From Albugo candida (lineage: Eukaryota > Oomycota > Peronosporomycetes > Albuginales > Albuginaceae), in the NCBI GenBank assembly GCA_905220665.1, contig CAJNAR010000160.1:372001-436000 (forward strand): 64,000 nt of DNA, given 5' to 3'. Positions 11,120-21,085 of the stretch are shown here, one piece after another (the first letter of the stretch is position 1; each line of letters starts with the position of its first letter). Below the pieces are notes generated by a model. The model ran no database searches. It saw nothing but the letters and a program-made list of their open reading frames with translations, and was not told the origin of the DNA. The position numbers and the translations under genes were made by a program.

Positions 11120-11303
11120 TTGGGTGAGGATTCATATTAGCACACGTCAAATTCGTTCCAAATAGTCTGAACAAGCGACATAGAAGAACACTATGGACAA
11201 TGACGTAACATCAGCTGCAAGCAAGGATGCGCAGTATCACACATAATATCAAAGTAATTTGAACGCATCAGTTTGATCAGAATCTTACCTTCTCAGTAGC
11301 CAC
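11120..11303 (+). promoter_or_regulatory. Family A leader, module 3
   Basis: It keeps CACACGTCAAATTCG, AATGACGTAACATCAGCTGCA, CAAAGTAATTTGAACGCATC and CTCAGTAGCCACCAGC, aligned with the leaders at 1835, 15105 and 39530(-). The ATG position reads ATATCTCTTC, so the normal start is lost. Confidence 0.6.
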
Positions 11304-11915
11304 CAGCTCGGCATATCTCTTCAAACTTTGTTGCAGCCATTATCGGACTTTCGACTAATCAAATTGTAGTCATTTGCTGCACAATATCCCGAGTCAAATG
11401 CTCCAAAAGTGGGAACCGCAATTGAAGGCCAATGCCCAGATGAAAACGACAGGGGCGTTACTCCGTTGACATTGCAGAAGGCAAAAGCAATCAATCCCGT
11501 CATGGCGTATATCGAGGTGCTCCTTTTGTTCACAATTTGAAACGTTCTTCAGACCAACACTATAGACGAGACAATAAAACTGGAGAAAGTACAACTCGCT
11601 GATGCTGTTAAAATCGTGTTTTACAGCTACCTCATGACTGCTGTAAGGAACCACAAAGAAAATAATTCTATAGTGCCTGTGTACCTCGAGAATTCAGTCA
11701 CATTGTTGGACTATGATGACGTGATTTACAGAAAGAATGTTACATATCCCAATTCTCTGGATCGAATGACTATGTTTGACCTTCGTCATTCCAACCCGCC
11801 TCGTAAAAGACTTGCATGGCAGCAATCATATGCACGAGAAGTATTTGGATCACTGGATCTCAATTCTCTCTCAAGAGGGTCTTACTCATCAGTAGGATGC
11901 CTCTCAATATCTTGA
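11304..11915 (+). pseudogene. Family A relic, module 3
   Basis: After a leader without ATG, the frame contains LTLQKAKAINPVMAYIEVLL, an in-frame stop, then LEKVQLADAVKIVFYSYL, and stays open to 11915. These correspond to the ARKLALQDLL block and the following IERIQQYGLLEMGNAFRALF block of the intact gene at 2031. The relic at 26395-26760 carries the close match VEKVQLADAVASMFYGYP. Stops and the missing start show that it is broken. Confidence 0.55.
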
Positions 11916-12179
11916 AACACGAGTGCGATGTCTCTATGTTTGTGAATCGAGTCGTAATTGTACTATATTGCATAATTGTCGAAATCTACTCAATGGTATC
12001 GATCAGATCGATTCAATTCGCTCCCGATATCACAATTATGTGGATATGAACAAGTATCGATATCGACAGATTGCTTGGCGGAACTGACTCGCTGATGACT
12101 TTAAGCGTAGAAGAAAATCTAAAGACTTTACTGCGTTGTTGAACTCAAGTCGTCAGCCATCAACAATGACAATCATCCG

Positions 12180-12370
12180 ACCTGCAACAAATTGCAAGGT
12201 AATATTGATTACACCATTCCGCATTCATGAACCGCGACGTTCTTCCAAGAAAATGCACTCATAACGTAATGAAAGCATGATACCGTGCCTCGAGAAAGAT
12301 ACATTCATACGAACGTCAAGACACTTGTCACCCACTCCGGCGTGAATCAGCGGTAAGTAAATTTTCAATA
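12180..12370 (+). repeat. Segment shared with 26860-27160, with splice-like GTAAGT
   Basis: Both copies carry ACACCATTCC(G/C)NATTCATGAACCGCGAC, then a GTACCGT/ATACCGTG block, then AAGACACTTG and CAGCGGTAAGTAA. The kept GTAAGT after CAGCG may be a 5' splice site of a lost or undefined exon. No complete gene is visible. Confidence 0.45.
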
Positions 12371-12542
12371 AGCATGTGGTAGGATAGCGGGCTGTTTCGC
12401 GCTCGAGTAAGCATTGTTACGATCCCCGTCCTATTACTACTTTGCAGAGCTTGTTCTTTTAGACGCTTATTTGGGGTAAGTAGTGTTACGGTTCCAGAAT
12501 CGAAGGATGTTGATATAACAGGCAAACAGCCGAAATTAGGAA

Positions 12543-13156
12543 GTGTATCTTCCAAAGAATGACCAAGGTAGCAATATGGTCGAAACGGGAGACACCATTC
12601 AGTTAGAATCGTGCAGAACGGAGGAATCAGCCACGAAGGATCAGGAAGGATTAGTAGGAGCCATCTCCGAGTCATCGAGCACGACATTCGACAAACAACA
12701 CCCAAAAGCTTCACACAGACTTAACTTGCGTATATACAAGTCATAAAGACAGCGTTGCACTGAATGTGTACCACATCATTTACGCGCAGTCAGTTGGAGC
12801 GATAGTACGACACAAAAAGTAAGTGCAATTGAGCAATTAATGTTGACACAACTCTGATCCAATTGTAGTATACAGCTTTTATGGTAGGTAGAGTACACGG
12901 TGTTGCTGGTCCGGGTGGTATACTCGGTGTACTTCCGGCAGTCGGGTTACACGATTCCGTCAAATCAATTACATATCTAGGATCATTTTGCGTGGCTTCG
13001 ATTTTGATCATGGGCACGTTTGCGGGATGTTATGGAGAAGCAACAGCACGATTAGGCCAACGATCTGAAGTAGTTGCATTTCGAATTTCCATCTTCTCGT
13101 CAATGCTTTCGGTAATCGTCGGAACTGTATGGATCATTCTATCATTGTTCCAATGA
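12543..13156 (+). pseudogene. UreH/HupE-like nickel-transporter-family membrane protein, partial
   Basis: The 3' exon 12869-13156 encodes a membrane protein C-terminus. HGVAGPGGILGVLPAVGLHD is the typical motif of the UreH/HupE/RcnA-like family, followed by two further hydrophobic segments (TYLGSFCVASILIMGTFAG and ISIFSSMLSVIVGTVWIIL). A 50-base intron is likely at 12819-12868 (GTAAGT...TTGTAG). Splicing joins WSDSTTQK to YTAFMVGRVHG in frame. Upstream, the same frame meets TAA at 12744-12746 behind a Ser/Glu-rich part from 12543. So either another intron was missed or the gene is broken. The N-terminal half of a normal family member was not found. Metal transport is the family role; function here is doubtful. 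Confidence 0.5.
12819..12868 (+). other. Predicted 50-bp intron
   Basis: It begins GTAAGT and ends TTGTAG, with a CTGAT branch-like site 15 bases before the end. Removal restores an open frame into the HGVAGPGG membrane-protein motif. Length and consensus suit small oomycete introns. Confidence 0.5.
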
Positions 13157-13179
13157 ACTATATCATTATTACATTTATT

Positions 13180-13596
13180 ATCAAATCAAATTTATAGAAC
13201 TATGTGGATTATATGTAAGCATACTTGGCGTGTCGACAACTTTCGCAAAGTGCGCAATCATTATAATCAGACAAGCTATTTTCTCGTTGCGGCAGCCCCA
13301 CGCAATCCGTTCTAAAGAGTGCAAATGAACTGGTGCGTATATTTAACATCAAGTTGCACAGGTCTTCTATGAAAACGTATATTCTGCATTCGCAGTTTTA
13401 CTCGAATGACCATACGCAACAATGAGCTACTCAGACTCAACGATTCCAGCCTCACCATCACATCAAACTCCTCGAAACCTCGCTGAGTGTATTATAGTCA
13501 TCCGGCAGTATATAAATCTTTAATATAGTAAGACTTCAAAGCCACTCTGCGAAATTTTACGCATATCGGACGATCGAATCATTTATAACTTACATC
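13180..13596. repeat. Spacer with segment shared at 18570-18740
   Basis: CATACTTGGCGTGTCGACAA, CGCAAAGTGCGCAATCATTA and TTGCGGCAGCC match 18602-18680 (CATACTTGGCTTCTCGAGTA, CGCAAACTGCGCACTTAATA, TTGCGGTAGCC). Reading the first copy gives KHTWRVDNFRKVRNHYN and the second KHTWLLEYLRKLRTYDRKD, hinting at former coding. No gene is otherwise visible. Confidence 0.5.
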
Positions 13597-14290
13597 CTCG
13601 CAATCTCCTTGATATGAGGGATGTAAGTGGACTTAAGAAGGATTCAACCGCAGATGCAAGTCGAACTCCTAGATCAGTAGCTCATCAGGGCAATTGCCTA
13701 TACTTGCTAAAATGATGTATGAATACATAAAAGCTCAAACGAAACAGAGAAACATATGTGAATTACACCAAATGTAACGTAACATACGTAAGACCGCACG
13801 GGAAAGCATTACAAGAGCATTATTCACTCTACTCCCGGCAATGCAAACCGCCCGAGGCAGTTTAATTGTCAACATAAACAGAGACGAGGTTCAGGTATGA
13901 CGGCGGAGAATGTGGCCAAGGAGCGCCCTTTTGAAATCTAAAAGATGTACCCGTTGTACCTGCTCTTGGTGCGGTTAGAAAGACAATCGAAAAAGTTGCA
14001 CGAGTGTTTGTCACAACACTCCACAGAGAAGTTACGATCGATGATTATACTTGACACAAATTATCAAATGTGTACGTGTAGTGATACTATGGAGACTTTG
14101 GATCCTTATGCACTAAACCAATACAGAGTCGTGTCCTACAGCCAATTGTCATTTCAATGTGTGAAATTTGAGGAAACATGACAAGAAGAGCAAAGTCTCA
14201 TGAGTTTCAGAGTATCCAAATGTAGCTGAACGTTCAGCGTTCGTTCTACTACCAGAACTGTAGTCTCGGATATCTGTACGTTGACTACCA

Positions 14291-14338
14291 CTCCGAGTCT
14301 CCGAGTCTCCGAGTCTCCGAGTCTCCGAGTCTCTGAGT
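14291..14338 (+). repeat. 8-bp tandem repeat (CTCCGAGT)
   Basis: Five perfect units of CTCCGAGT followed by one variant CTCTGAGT. The matching place in the other module copy (about 1088-1100) has a single unit, so the array expanded after the duplication. Confidence 0.95.
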
Positions 14339-14540
14339 CTTTGCGGTCAATGAAGTGTAATACAAGGAATGTCGGCGAATGTGGGTGTAGAAACAATGCT
14401 CACCTGTTGGTTCGCTTGGTAAAATGCAGTCTACGGAGTTGATCGCTGAGTGGTCGTTTTCATAAAGAATGCTTCAGCTTCAGTATCAAGTCATTTGAGG
14501 GATCCTTGACCTCATACAACGTCAATCAGAGACACTTTAG

Positions 14541-14822
14541 CTAGTCGATAAATCTGAAAGGGACGTTTACGCAAAACGTCATCGACATGGAATCCCGAGA
14601 TCTTGCTGTAAGCATTGTAAGTCTCGTGCAAAGCCTTCTGACGCGTTTGCTTACATTGGTATCCACACTACCCAGTTCCTTGCGCACTAAACGCTTTACA
14701 GAGTCCCCCCTTTCACGCATAGGCCCGTAGATAAAGGACTTGATTCCTGCGCCCAGTTGCAGCTCTACCGATATGATGAGAAATGGTCGTCCCCGATCGG
14801 TATATTCTTCATGTGTTTGCAT
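14541..14822 (-). CDS. Family C open frame, second preserved copy
   Basis: A minus-strand frame of 93 residues: EYTDRGRPFLIISVELQLGAG, IKSFIYGPMRERGDS, VKRLVRKELGSVDTN. It aligns with the copies at 10487-10816 and 39992-40333 around the GAGIK core. The end after RVRRLC diverges. It lies about 470 bases upstream of, and divergent from, the family A gene at 15293. No known domain, signal peptide or membrane segment. It may be a pseudogene fragment, as starts and ends differ among copies. Confidence 0.45.
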   Translation of the reverse strand: MQTHEEYTDRGRPFLIISVELQLGAGIKSFIYGPMRERGDSVKRLVRKELGSVDTNVSKRVRRLCTRLTMLTARSRDSMSMTFCVNVPFRFID

Positions 14823-15104
14823 TCTACGCCCATCTGATCGTTACCACTTTCGGCTGAACTCTGCCGTAATAAACTTGATTTTATGTTCTCACGATTGTAA
14901 TCTAGTCAACGGCATACCCTTCTGTAGAAACGAAAGCAAACCGCACCATAAGGCGTTTGACACAAGAAAGTAATACCTAACGAATGGATGAAGCAAGCAT
15001 TTTCCTCGGCGATTAGCTGAGGTTTGAAAGCTTATGAATAAGGGCGACGCAGAATGGTAGATTACTTCAAACCAAGAATATAAACATGTATAGAGTAAGA
15101 ATTT

Positions 15105-15292
15105 ATATGACACACGTCAGATTGCATACCGACAGGGCCACACAAGGGTCATAGAAACATTAGGTCGTGTCTAAATGGCGTAATGCCAGGTGGATGCAGA
15201 GGATAAGCAATTTCACACAGTATGCCAAAGTAATCTAAACCAAACAGTCGATTCACAGTTGAAATAACCCCCCAGTGCTAAACAAAATTACA
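15105..15292 (+). promoter_or_regulatory. Family A promoter/leader, module 4
   Basis: It keeps GACACACGTCAGATTGCAT, GGCGTAATGCCAGGTGGATG, AAAGTAATCTAAAC and GATTCACAGTT and ends AAAATTACA before ATGGTCTC. It aligns with 1835-2030. The GTG-led extension of the frame to 15275 lies inside this leader and is not the start. Confidence 0.6.
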
Positions 15293-15784
15293 ATGGTCTC
15301 TCGAGCTTTCACAGTTCTCGTTTTCGGTCTGATCGCTGTTGCCATTTTAAGTCGAGCAGACTTTCATCGGAGTGATACAAAATGCCATTTATCAGCGTCT
15401 GCTAATCTTTATTATTATACGACATTTTGCATCAATGTTGACTCTGATGAGTGCAAGAAGACACGCAAGTTTGCCCTTCGGGATATAGTCGTGGAATATT
15501 TCACCGGCGTCCTAAACGGTAAAATGTACACGATGCACATGCTCGAACGTGCGTCGATTGATCTTATCGCCAAAGCATTACATGGAATGTTCGATACTGA
15601 CGGCACGAATGATGTTGCCTTTGTTCAAGATTGTATGCGTTATATCAGAAAGAGAATATCCAAAAAAACTGATTATGAAAGTATAATCTTCGACGAGGAC
15701 TTGGTTGATTATCCTGTTCATCCCCAGGAGATCTACGACATTGCTCGTTTCATCTATTATGGTTGTCCAACGGTTCCTCTTTAA
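15293..15784 (+). CDS. Small secreted protein, family A member 2
   Basis: A 163-residue intact frame. The signal peptide is MVSRAFTVLVFGLIAVAILS, with cleavage around residues 20-22. Cysteines are at 31, 46, 54, 114 and 158: C-x14-C-x7-C, then the TRKFALRDIV block, a long helical middle and the end EIYDIARFIYYGCP. It resembles the gene at 2031 in length, cysteine order and both conserved blocks, while the rest has diverged strongly. This suggests selection for change between cysteines or long divergence. The start is chosen by the shared leader and shared first three residues. Secretion is well supported; molecular function is unknown. Confidence 0.85.
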   Translation: MVSRAFTVLVFGLIAVAILSRADFHRSDTKCHLSASANLYYYTTFCINVDSDECKKTRKFALRDIVVEYFTGVLNGKMYTMHMLERASIDLIAKALHGMFDTDGTNDVAFVQDCMRYIRKRISKKTDYESIIFDEDLVDYPVHPQEIYDIARFIYYGCPTVPL

Positions 15785-15870
15785 AGGGTTTATAACAAAC
15801 AAATGGTTTTTAGAGAAGCTTTGCATCAATACACTTACACTTTTCTCACAACGAGTGTGTCATTTCTTTT

Positions 15871-16276
15871 GAGCCGAGTTTTATTGGAAAAGTGTGTTCT
15901 ACTAACTTAGATCTTCAGTTTGCCTAATCGGTTTTTGACAATATCAAGGATATCCTCAGATAATCCATCCGACTTAAGGTGTACCACCTAAAGTCACATG
16001 ATCATCGCCAACAATTTCTACTTCGTAGTAATAACCAATTTTTATTCAGACTTTTTATCCGACATATACGGTGCATGACACTTAAAACCAGCAAACCCTG
16101 ATTTTGAATGGCCAATTTTTGGATCATTTAACCCTATAATGTTGTCACTGCTGATTGTCGCAAAGAAGATCATAAAGCGCGTTCCTGCTCTGACCTAGGC
16201 TCAGTCATCGCCACTAACTACTTACCCGCTTGAAACCTCAACCATCTACCTGCATTCCGACAAATATCGTACAATT
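15871..16276. other. Module 3' flank interrupted by transposon
   Basis: TTTATCCGACATATACGG near 16055 matches TTCCGACATATACTACC near 2630. A similar piece, CCGACATATAGTTGACATC, is near 18813, after the transposase. The DDE element therefore seems to have landed in or near this block. No clear terminal inverted repeats were found. Confidence 0.4.
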
Positions 16277-18244
16277 ATGCATCACCTAACAAAGCTAAAA
16301 AGGCAGATGGGGCAAATGGAAGAGGTCAAGCGCAAGACAAGACCTGGATGTTTCGGAGGGTATCTGTTAAATCAAAAATTGGAAGAGCCTATCAAGCAGC
16401 TGTTATAGTTCTACCGTTACCACGATTAAACCATAACAGGCCAATCCAATATACAGGTGGTGCACCTCTAACTCAAAGACGGGATAGAGCCGAACTAAAG
16501 AGGCTACTTCGCTCTTGCAGGACCAGGTTTGCAAGAAGCTGAGATTTCTTATGAGGGTGATGACGAGGGTGACAAAGAGCATGACGATGAGGATGGTGCA
16601 GTCTGGACCAGGGAGAGGCTGACAACCACCATTAACACACTTACCACGCAAGCAAAGACTGCCAAAGCCGAGCCAAACCGGCGGCTTGCAGCTCTTTCTT
16701 TTCTTCAGCTGGTAAAATCTGGATATGCGTGGATAGCAGCTAGGACACTGATAGCGGAAGGTGCTGGGAGGGGTGTGTATTTTGCGCGCTCTCTGCGTGC
16801 TTAGCCACACTCTGCTTAGAGGGCGAGAAGTTGCCTTTGTCGCAGACGGGAAAATACGCAAAACAACGAAGCTATCTGCAGGATGAGGACTGCATTCAAC
16901 CGTTGCGAGAAAATCATCGAGAGAACAAGTTTAAGGTGGAAGTATCATCTCTGATAGAACATATCAACAAGAAAATCCTTCCGCGACTTGGATACGCCCC
17001 ATCTCCCACAGTCTCTGAAAAAAATGCGACACGCTGACCCCATTCACTCGACATCAATTATCGCAGTGTCTAAAGGAATACACACTGACGGCCATGAGCG
17101 GGAGGATGTCATTGCGTACCGGCAAGACCTCCTGAAAAGAATGACCGACCTTGAGGCGCGGATGCCGGCTGTTGCTGGGAAGGAGGAATTCGAGGATAGC
17201 AATGAATTTACTCCAATCACCTGGACCCCTAATGGCATTCGACCACTCATCTTGGTAACTCATGATGAGAGTAATTTGCCGCTCGTGATGGACTAAAGCG
17301 TCTTTGGTTGACAGACGGTGAACAACCGTTGCGAAAAAAGGGGCAGGGAAGGTTCATTCACGTCAGCGACTTCCTGTGTAAAATCATCGGCCGGTTCGCG
17401 CTTGATAGAGAATGAAGAAAGGCTGCTCAGCATCCTGACCTACAAGGAGCGGCCTGCATCATCATGCAACCGGACAGGCAGCACGACGGATGGTGGATAC
17501 CGCAGAAACTGTGCAAACAAGTCTGTGACTTGGCTATCCTGATTTTCGAAGCTCAATTTCTCGGCTTTCAAGCTCTTCTTGCCTTCGACAATGCAACTGG
17601 ACACAGTGCATTCGCCCCCGATGCCCTTCGCGCCAGCGCAATGAACCTTTCAAGTGTAGGCAAGCAGCCAAAGACGCGTGCAAAAACGTGGGGGAAACGG
17701 ATTTGATTTTTGCTTATGAAAATCCTGATGAAACGCTCTGTGGTCAGGTAAAGGGACTGAAAGTTGTGCTTGCGGAACGTGCGCTGAAGGAAGCTGGCCT
17801 GAAGGCGTGATGCAAAATATGTCCTGTGAATGGCGCAACCTGTTGCGCCAGAAGAATTATGGCCAATCAATCAGACTTTTTTTATTCATAGCAAAAGTAG
17901 GAATGATACAGGAGCGAATTGTTGCCGCTGGTCATCAAGTGCTCTTTTACCCAAAAATTCACTGCGAGTTCTCCTTCATCGGAAACTTTTGGGGAGCCGC
18001 CAAGCGATACGGCAGAAAATACTGCAATTACACTTGGAAAAACTTACTGGTCACAGTTCCAGATGCCTTGGCATCTATTCCACTGGACGAGATACGTCGA
18101 CACTTACGAAAAGCTTTGCGATACATGGACGTTTACCGAAAAGGTCTGACCGGAAAAGCAGCAGATTATTCGGTGAAAAAGTACAAATCCCACCGACATG
18201 TACCCAATTCTGTTTTGATGGATGTGGCTGTTATGACAAGATAA
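16277..18244 (+). pseudogene. DDE transposase pseudogene (IS630/Tc1-mariner-like)
   Basis: One long transposase scattered over three frames. In order: an acidic N-terminal part (EGDDEGDKEHDDEDG, 16550), LAALSFLQLVKSG and GRGVYFARSLRAW (16700-16805), SYLQDEDCI and the DHINEKVLPTLG-like stretch (16870-17010), GIHTDGHEREDVIAYRQDLL (17070), a VTHDES motif (17255) and AFDNATGHSAFAPDALRA (17580). The end is IHCEFSFIGNFWGAAKRYGR, RYMDVYRKGLTGKAADY and KKYKSHRHVP (17955-18205). DES, FDNA and the F-I-x-x-F-W block are the usual catalytic-core landmarks of this fungal/oomycete transposase group. At least four frameshifts or stops make it inactive. The element looks older than the secreted-protein genes around it. 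Confidence 0.8.
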
Positions 18245-18299
18245 GTAGTGAGTGTCAACCTGCGGCTTTTCTGAGCACCTTTTATTGACAGTTTCCTGC

Positions 18300-19279
18300 T
18301 AAAATTATGTTATCCTGCGAAAGTAATATTAGCCTGCGGAAAATAATATTTGATATAACAAGGCAGGCGGCCAAATTCTCTTCAACCCTAGCAAAATGCC
18401 AAAATTCAGACGACTTTGCAACGCTACTGCTCCATGAAAAGTTGGGATAATAAAAATCCGAGACTTGTGAAGGGAAGCTTGGAGCATGCTCTTTGTTGCC
18501 AAAGTTTTCTGTGTAATTTGTATTTGGGCCAAGCCTTAGCGATTCTTTTAGGGCCACTAAAGTTGCTGGTTTTAAGTGACATGCACTATACTGTATCTAA
18601 ACATACTTGGCTTCTCGAGTATCTTCGCAAACTGCGCACTTAATATGATCGCAAAGACTATTTCCTGATTGCGGTAGCCGCGCGCATCTCACTTAAAAAT
18701 TGTGCAAATGAACATGTACTCAGCTTCAACATCAAATGCATTCACTGTTTTGTCACATTGTTGTCGCCTTTTTCTTCATGGTGGGCTTTCACTTTCTAAT
18801 TTCGGTCTTCTAACCGACATATAGTTGACATCAGCAAGGCTCCAGAATGATGTACCCTTGTGATTGCACGTCTAAATGTGATATTATGCAGAGATAAGAG
18901 CATTATGTCTGCAATCAGACTTGTACCAGTTCTTGCAAGAACAGCCTAGATGGCACACAACGGCAAGATATGATACCGTATACCTCAATTTCCTGTTGGT
19001 CTTCGAGTGCAATATCGCGATCCTGGTTCAAACAAAAGAGTACCTGAAAAGTAGTGGAAGAAGCTGCTATACCTTGTATAAATCGAATACATAAGCTCGT
19101 AATGGTGAATGTATATTAAAGTCTGACAGCGCCTCAAATCATCCAACTGTTTTGATCGATTTGCAAATCGATGTTAATGTCGCGTGCTACTTTCATCAAT
19201 CGTGCCAACAATGATAGGTTGAGAGGTCGAGCCCCGCACGTGGCGACATTCATGCTAGGGTTTTAGGACGACTTCAATA
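18300..19279. repeat. Module fragments after the transposase
   Basis: 18570-18740 matches 13180-13380, 18780-18910 matches 2600-2740, and 19120-19250 matches 7100-7210. Bases 18300-18360 contain a run of short related pieces (CCTGCGAAAGTAATATTAGCCTGCGGAAAATAATATT) that may be the transposon end. No gene seen. Confidence 0.45.
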
Positions 19280-19284
19280 CTGAG

Positions 19285-19541
19285 GGATGGGTTTGGTACC
19301 GGTTACGTATCTTGTTAGAAACGAGTCACGTCTCTAACGTATCAGGACAGTATTTTGAGCCGATGTTTCGAGATATCGGATCAACGTCTTTTTTCTAGAT
19401 ATTCGGAGTGGGAAGTTATTGATAAGATAATGTACGTACCTTTTATCAAGAAAACAAAGTCAACCAAGCCATCGACGAAGTTGTCGTCTGGATTGCTTGA
19501 CGGAGGATTTGTGCGAGACAAATCACGATGAAGAAACAACA
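19285..19541 (+). repeat. 5' LTR of gypsy element
   Basis: 257 bases, GGATGGGTTTGG...AAACAACA. The first base differs from the 3' LTR (TGATGAG), which keeps the canonical TG...CA ends. The two LTRs differ at many positions and by several small indels, so the insertion is not recent. Confidence 0.9.
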
Positions 19542-19839
19542 AAATTAATTTTAGCCAAGTAATAGTCCTTGGCAAGGTCTGGCGAAGAAGGACACTCAAG
19601 AGTTGAAGACATGAGTGCCAGCCAGGAGATGTATGAGAAGTTGGAGAGAATAGCGTCTGACTCTGAGGGCCCAAGAAATCCGAGCGTTCCGGCGATTAGA
19701 TCCAGTGGGACCATTTAATGGGGTACTCACGGATGAGATATTGCGGAGGATGACAGAGAATTACGAGATGACGGACGTCTTGGAGATACTAGGGTATCGA
19801 ATGCACCCCAGCTTCCAAAGCACCCTATATGTAGAGGAG

Positions 19840-20830
19840 AGACAGCAAAGGACAAAAGCGATTTCGTGAAGCGATATCAAGATTACTGCAACACGCTGCT
19901 GACGTTCGAAACATGTGTGAACAAGCCGTTCGTGATGCCAGTATCAGCTTGCGTGGATGTATGGATGAGAGAGAAAATGTTGAAGTTTAGAATGGAAAAA
20001 GAACCGACGGAGGTTACCGAACAAGAGTAGATAAACTATTTTCGGGAAGCGGGAGAGCCGAATAAACGGGATTTGTCAAAGAGCGATAAAGAAATGCGTA
20101 AAGTAAGGATGCATACCACTCTAAAGGATGCAGGATCAAGAATATCGCGGTTGAGAAACCAAATCTACAGAATCTTGGATCAACACGGATTGCAAGAATA
20201 CGTGGAACATGTGGATCCAATACGCATTGCCAGCGTATTGTCGATGCTTTAGAGCCTCAAACATTCAGAAGAAAATTGTGGAAAAACTCGAAATGAACAT
20301 CCACAAACAAAGAAGAATAACGTTGTGATCTACTGGAAGTGGTGTCAGGAGCTTTTGAAAAGTTTCATGGAGTGGGAGCCAGATTTAATGAAGGATAACA
20401 CGCTACGAAGATGCGAATATAAGGACACGAAGTCAAATAAGGGAGAAAGACGCAAGAACTTCCGCGAAAGAATGCTGGATAATGATTCGGGCAGTTGTCG
20501 ACAGATACGAGCTGAAATAGCTACAGATACTAGCTCAAGCGTATGATCACGTTTCAGATGTTTGAAGTGTGAAAGTGCGGATCATTCCTTGAGGAGTTGT
20601 CCTAAGTGTGATTTTGAAGAAGTGGAAAGACTACTGAAACAAAGCAAAACCCAGAACGAGAAAAGGATAGATGTCGTTACAAAAGTACGAAAATCAGTTA
20701 GAGACTACAGCGGAGAGGTACAGACCACAGTGGATGGTATTGATAACGTAAACACGTTATTGGATTCTGGATCGAATTGTCGCATGGCATCAGTGGGTCT
20801 TGTAAAAGCGCTTTCCAGAGAAAAATTCTA
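19840..20830 (+). pseudogene. Gag and protease region of gypsy element
   Basis: The gag-like part is broken by stops. 20325-20546 is basic and charged. A zinc knuckle of form C-x2-C-x4-H-x4-C (CLKCESADHSLRSC) lies at about 20558-20600 and would bind RNA in the particle. It is followed by LLDSGSN at about 20758, the aspartic protease active site. These motifs fit the order gag-protease upstream of reverse transcriptase. Confidence 0.75.
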
Positions 20831-21085
20831 GCGACAAAGTAAATGAAAAACCGATCGAAGATCGAAACTGTGGTGAAGACACCGGTGTGGTTAAAACGGA
20901 GATTTTTACTCCAGGGTGTGGAATTTAGCACAAGTGGAGGACGCTGTTGTGGAGAAACCTGGAAATGCTCGTAAAGGAGGAATACGAGTCGATTTCACTT
21001 ATAATGGATAGACATTTAATGGAGAAGATGGGCATTCAGTTATGGCGATTCTGGAAAGAGCCAGAAAAAAAAGAGCAGATGGGAT

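Larger units (their letters stand above)
13597..15870 (+). repeat. Right copy of duplicated module (partner 1-2600)
   Basis: Same order as 1-2600: TATGAGGGATGTAAGTGG, GATCCTTATGCACTAAACCA, family C on -, leader, family A gene, 3' flank. About 300 bases shorter than the partner, mainly between 13810 and 14080. Confidence 0.85.

Noticed and set aside
15275..15292. Upstream GTG as start of the second secreted-protein gene
   Set aside because: The six extra codons fall in the leader conserved with other copies, where the ATG of ATGGTCTC is the aligned start.
16403..16861. Minus-strand frame of 152 codons
   Set aside because: It is antisense to the recognisable DDE transposase N-terminus on the plus strand.
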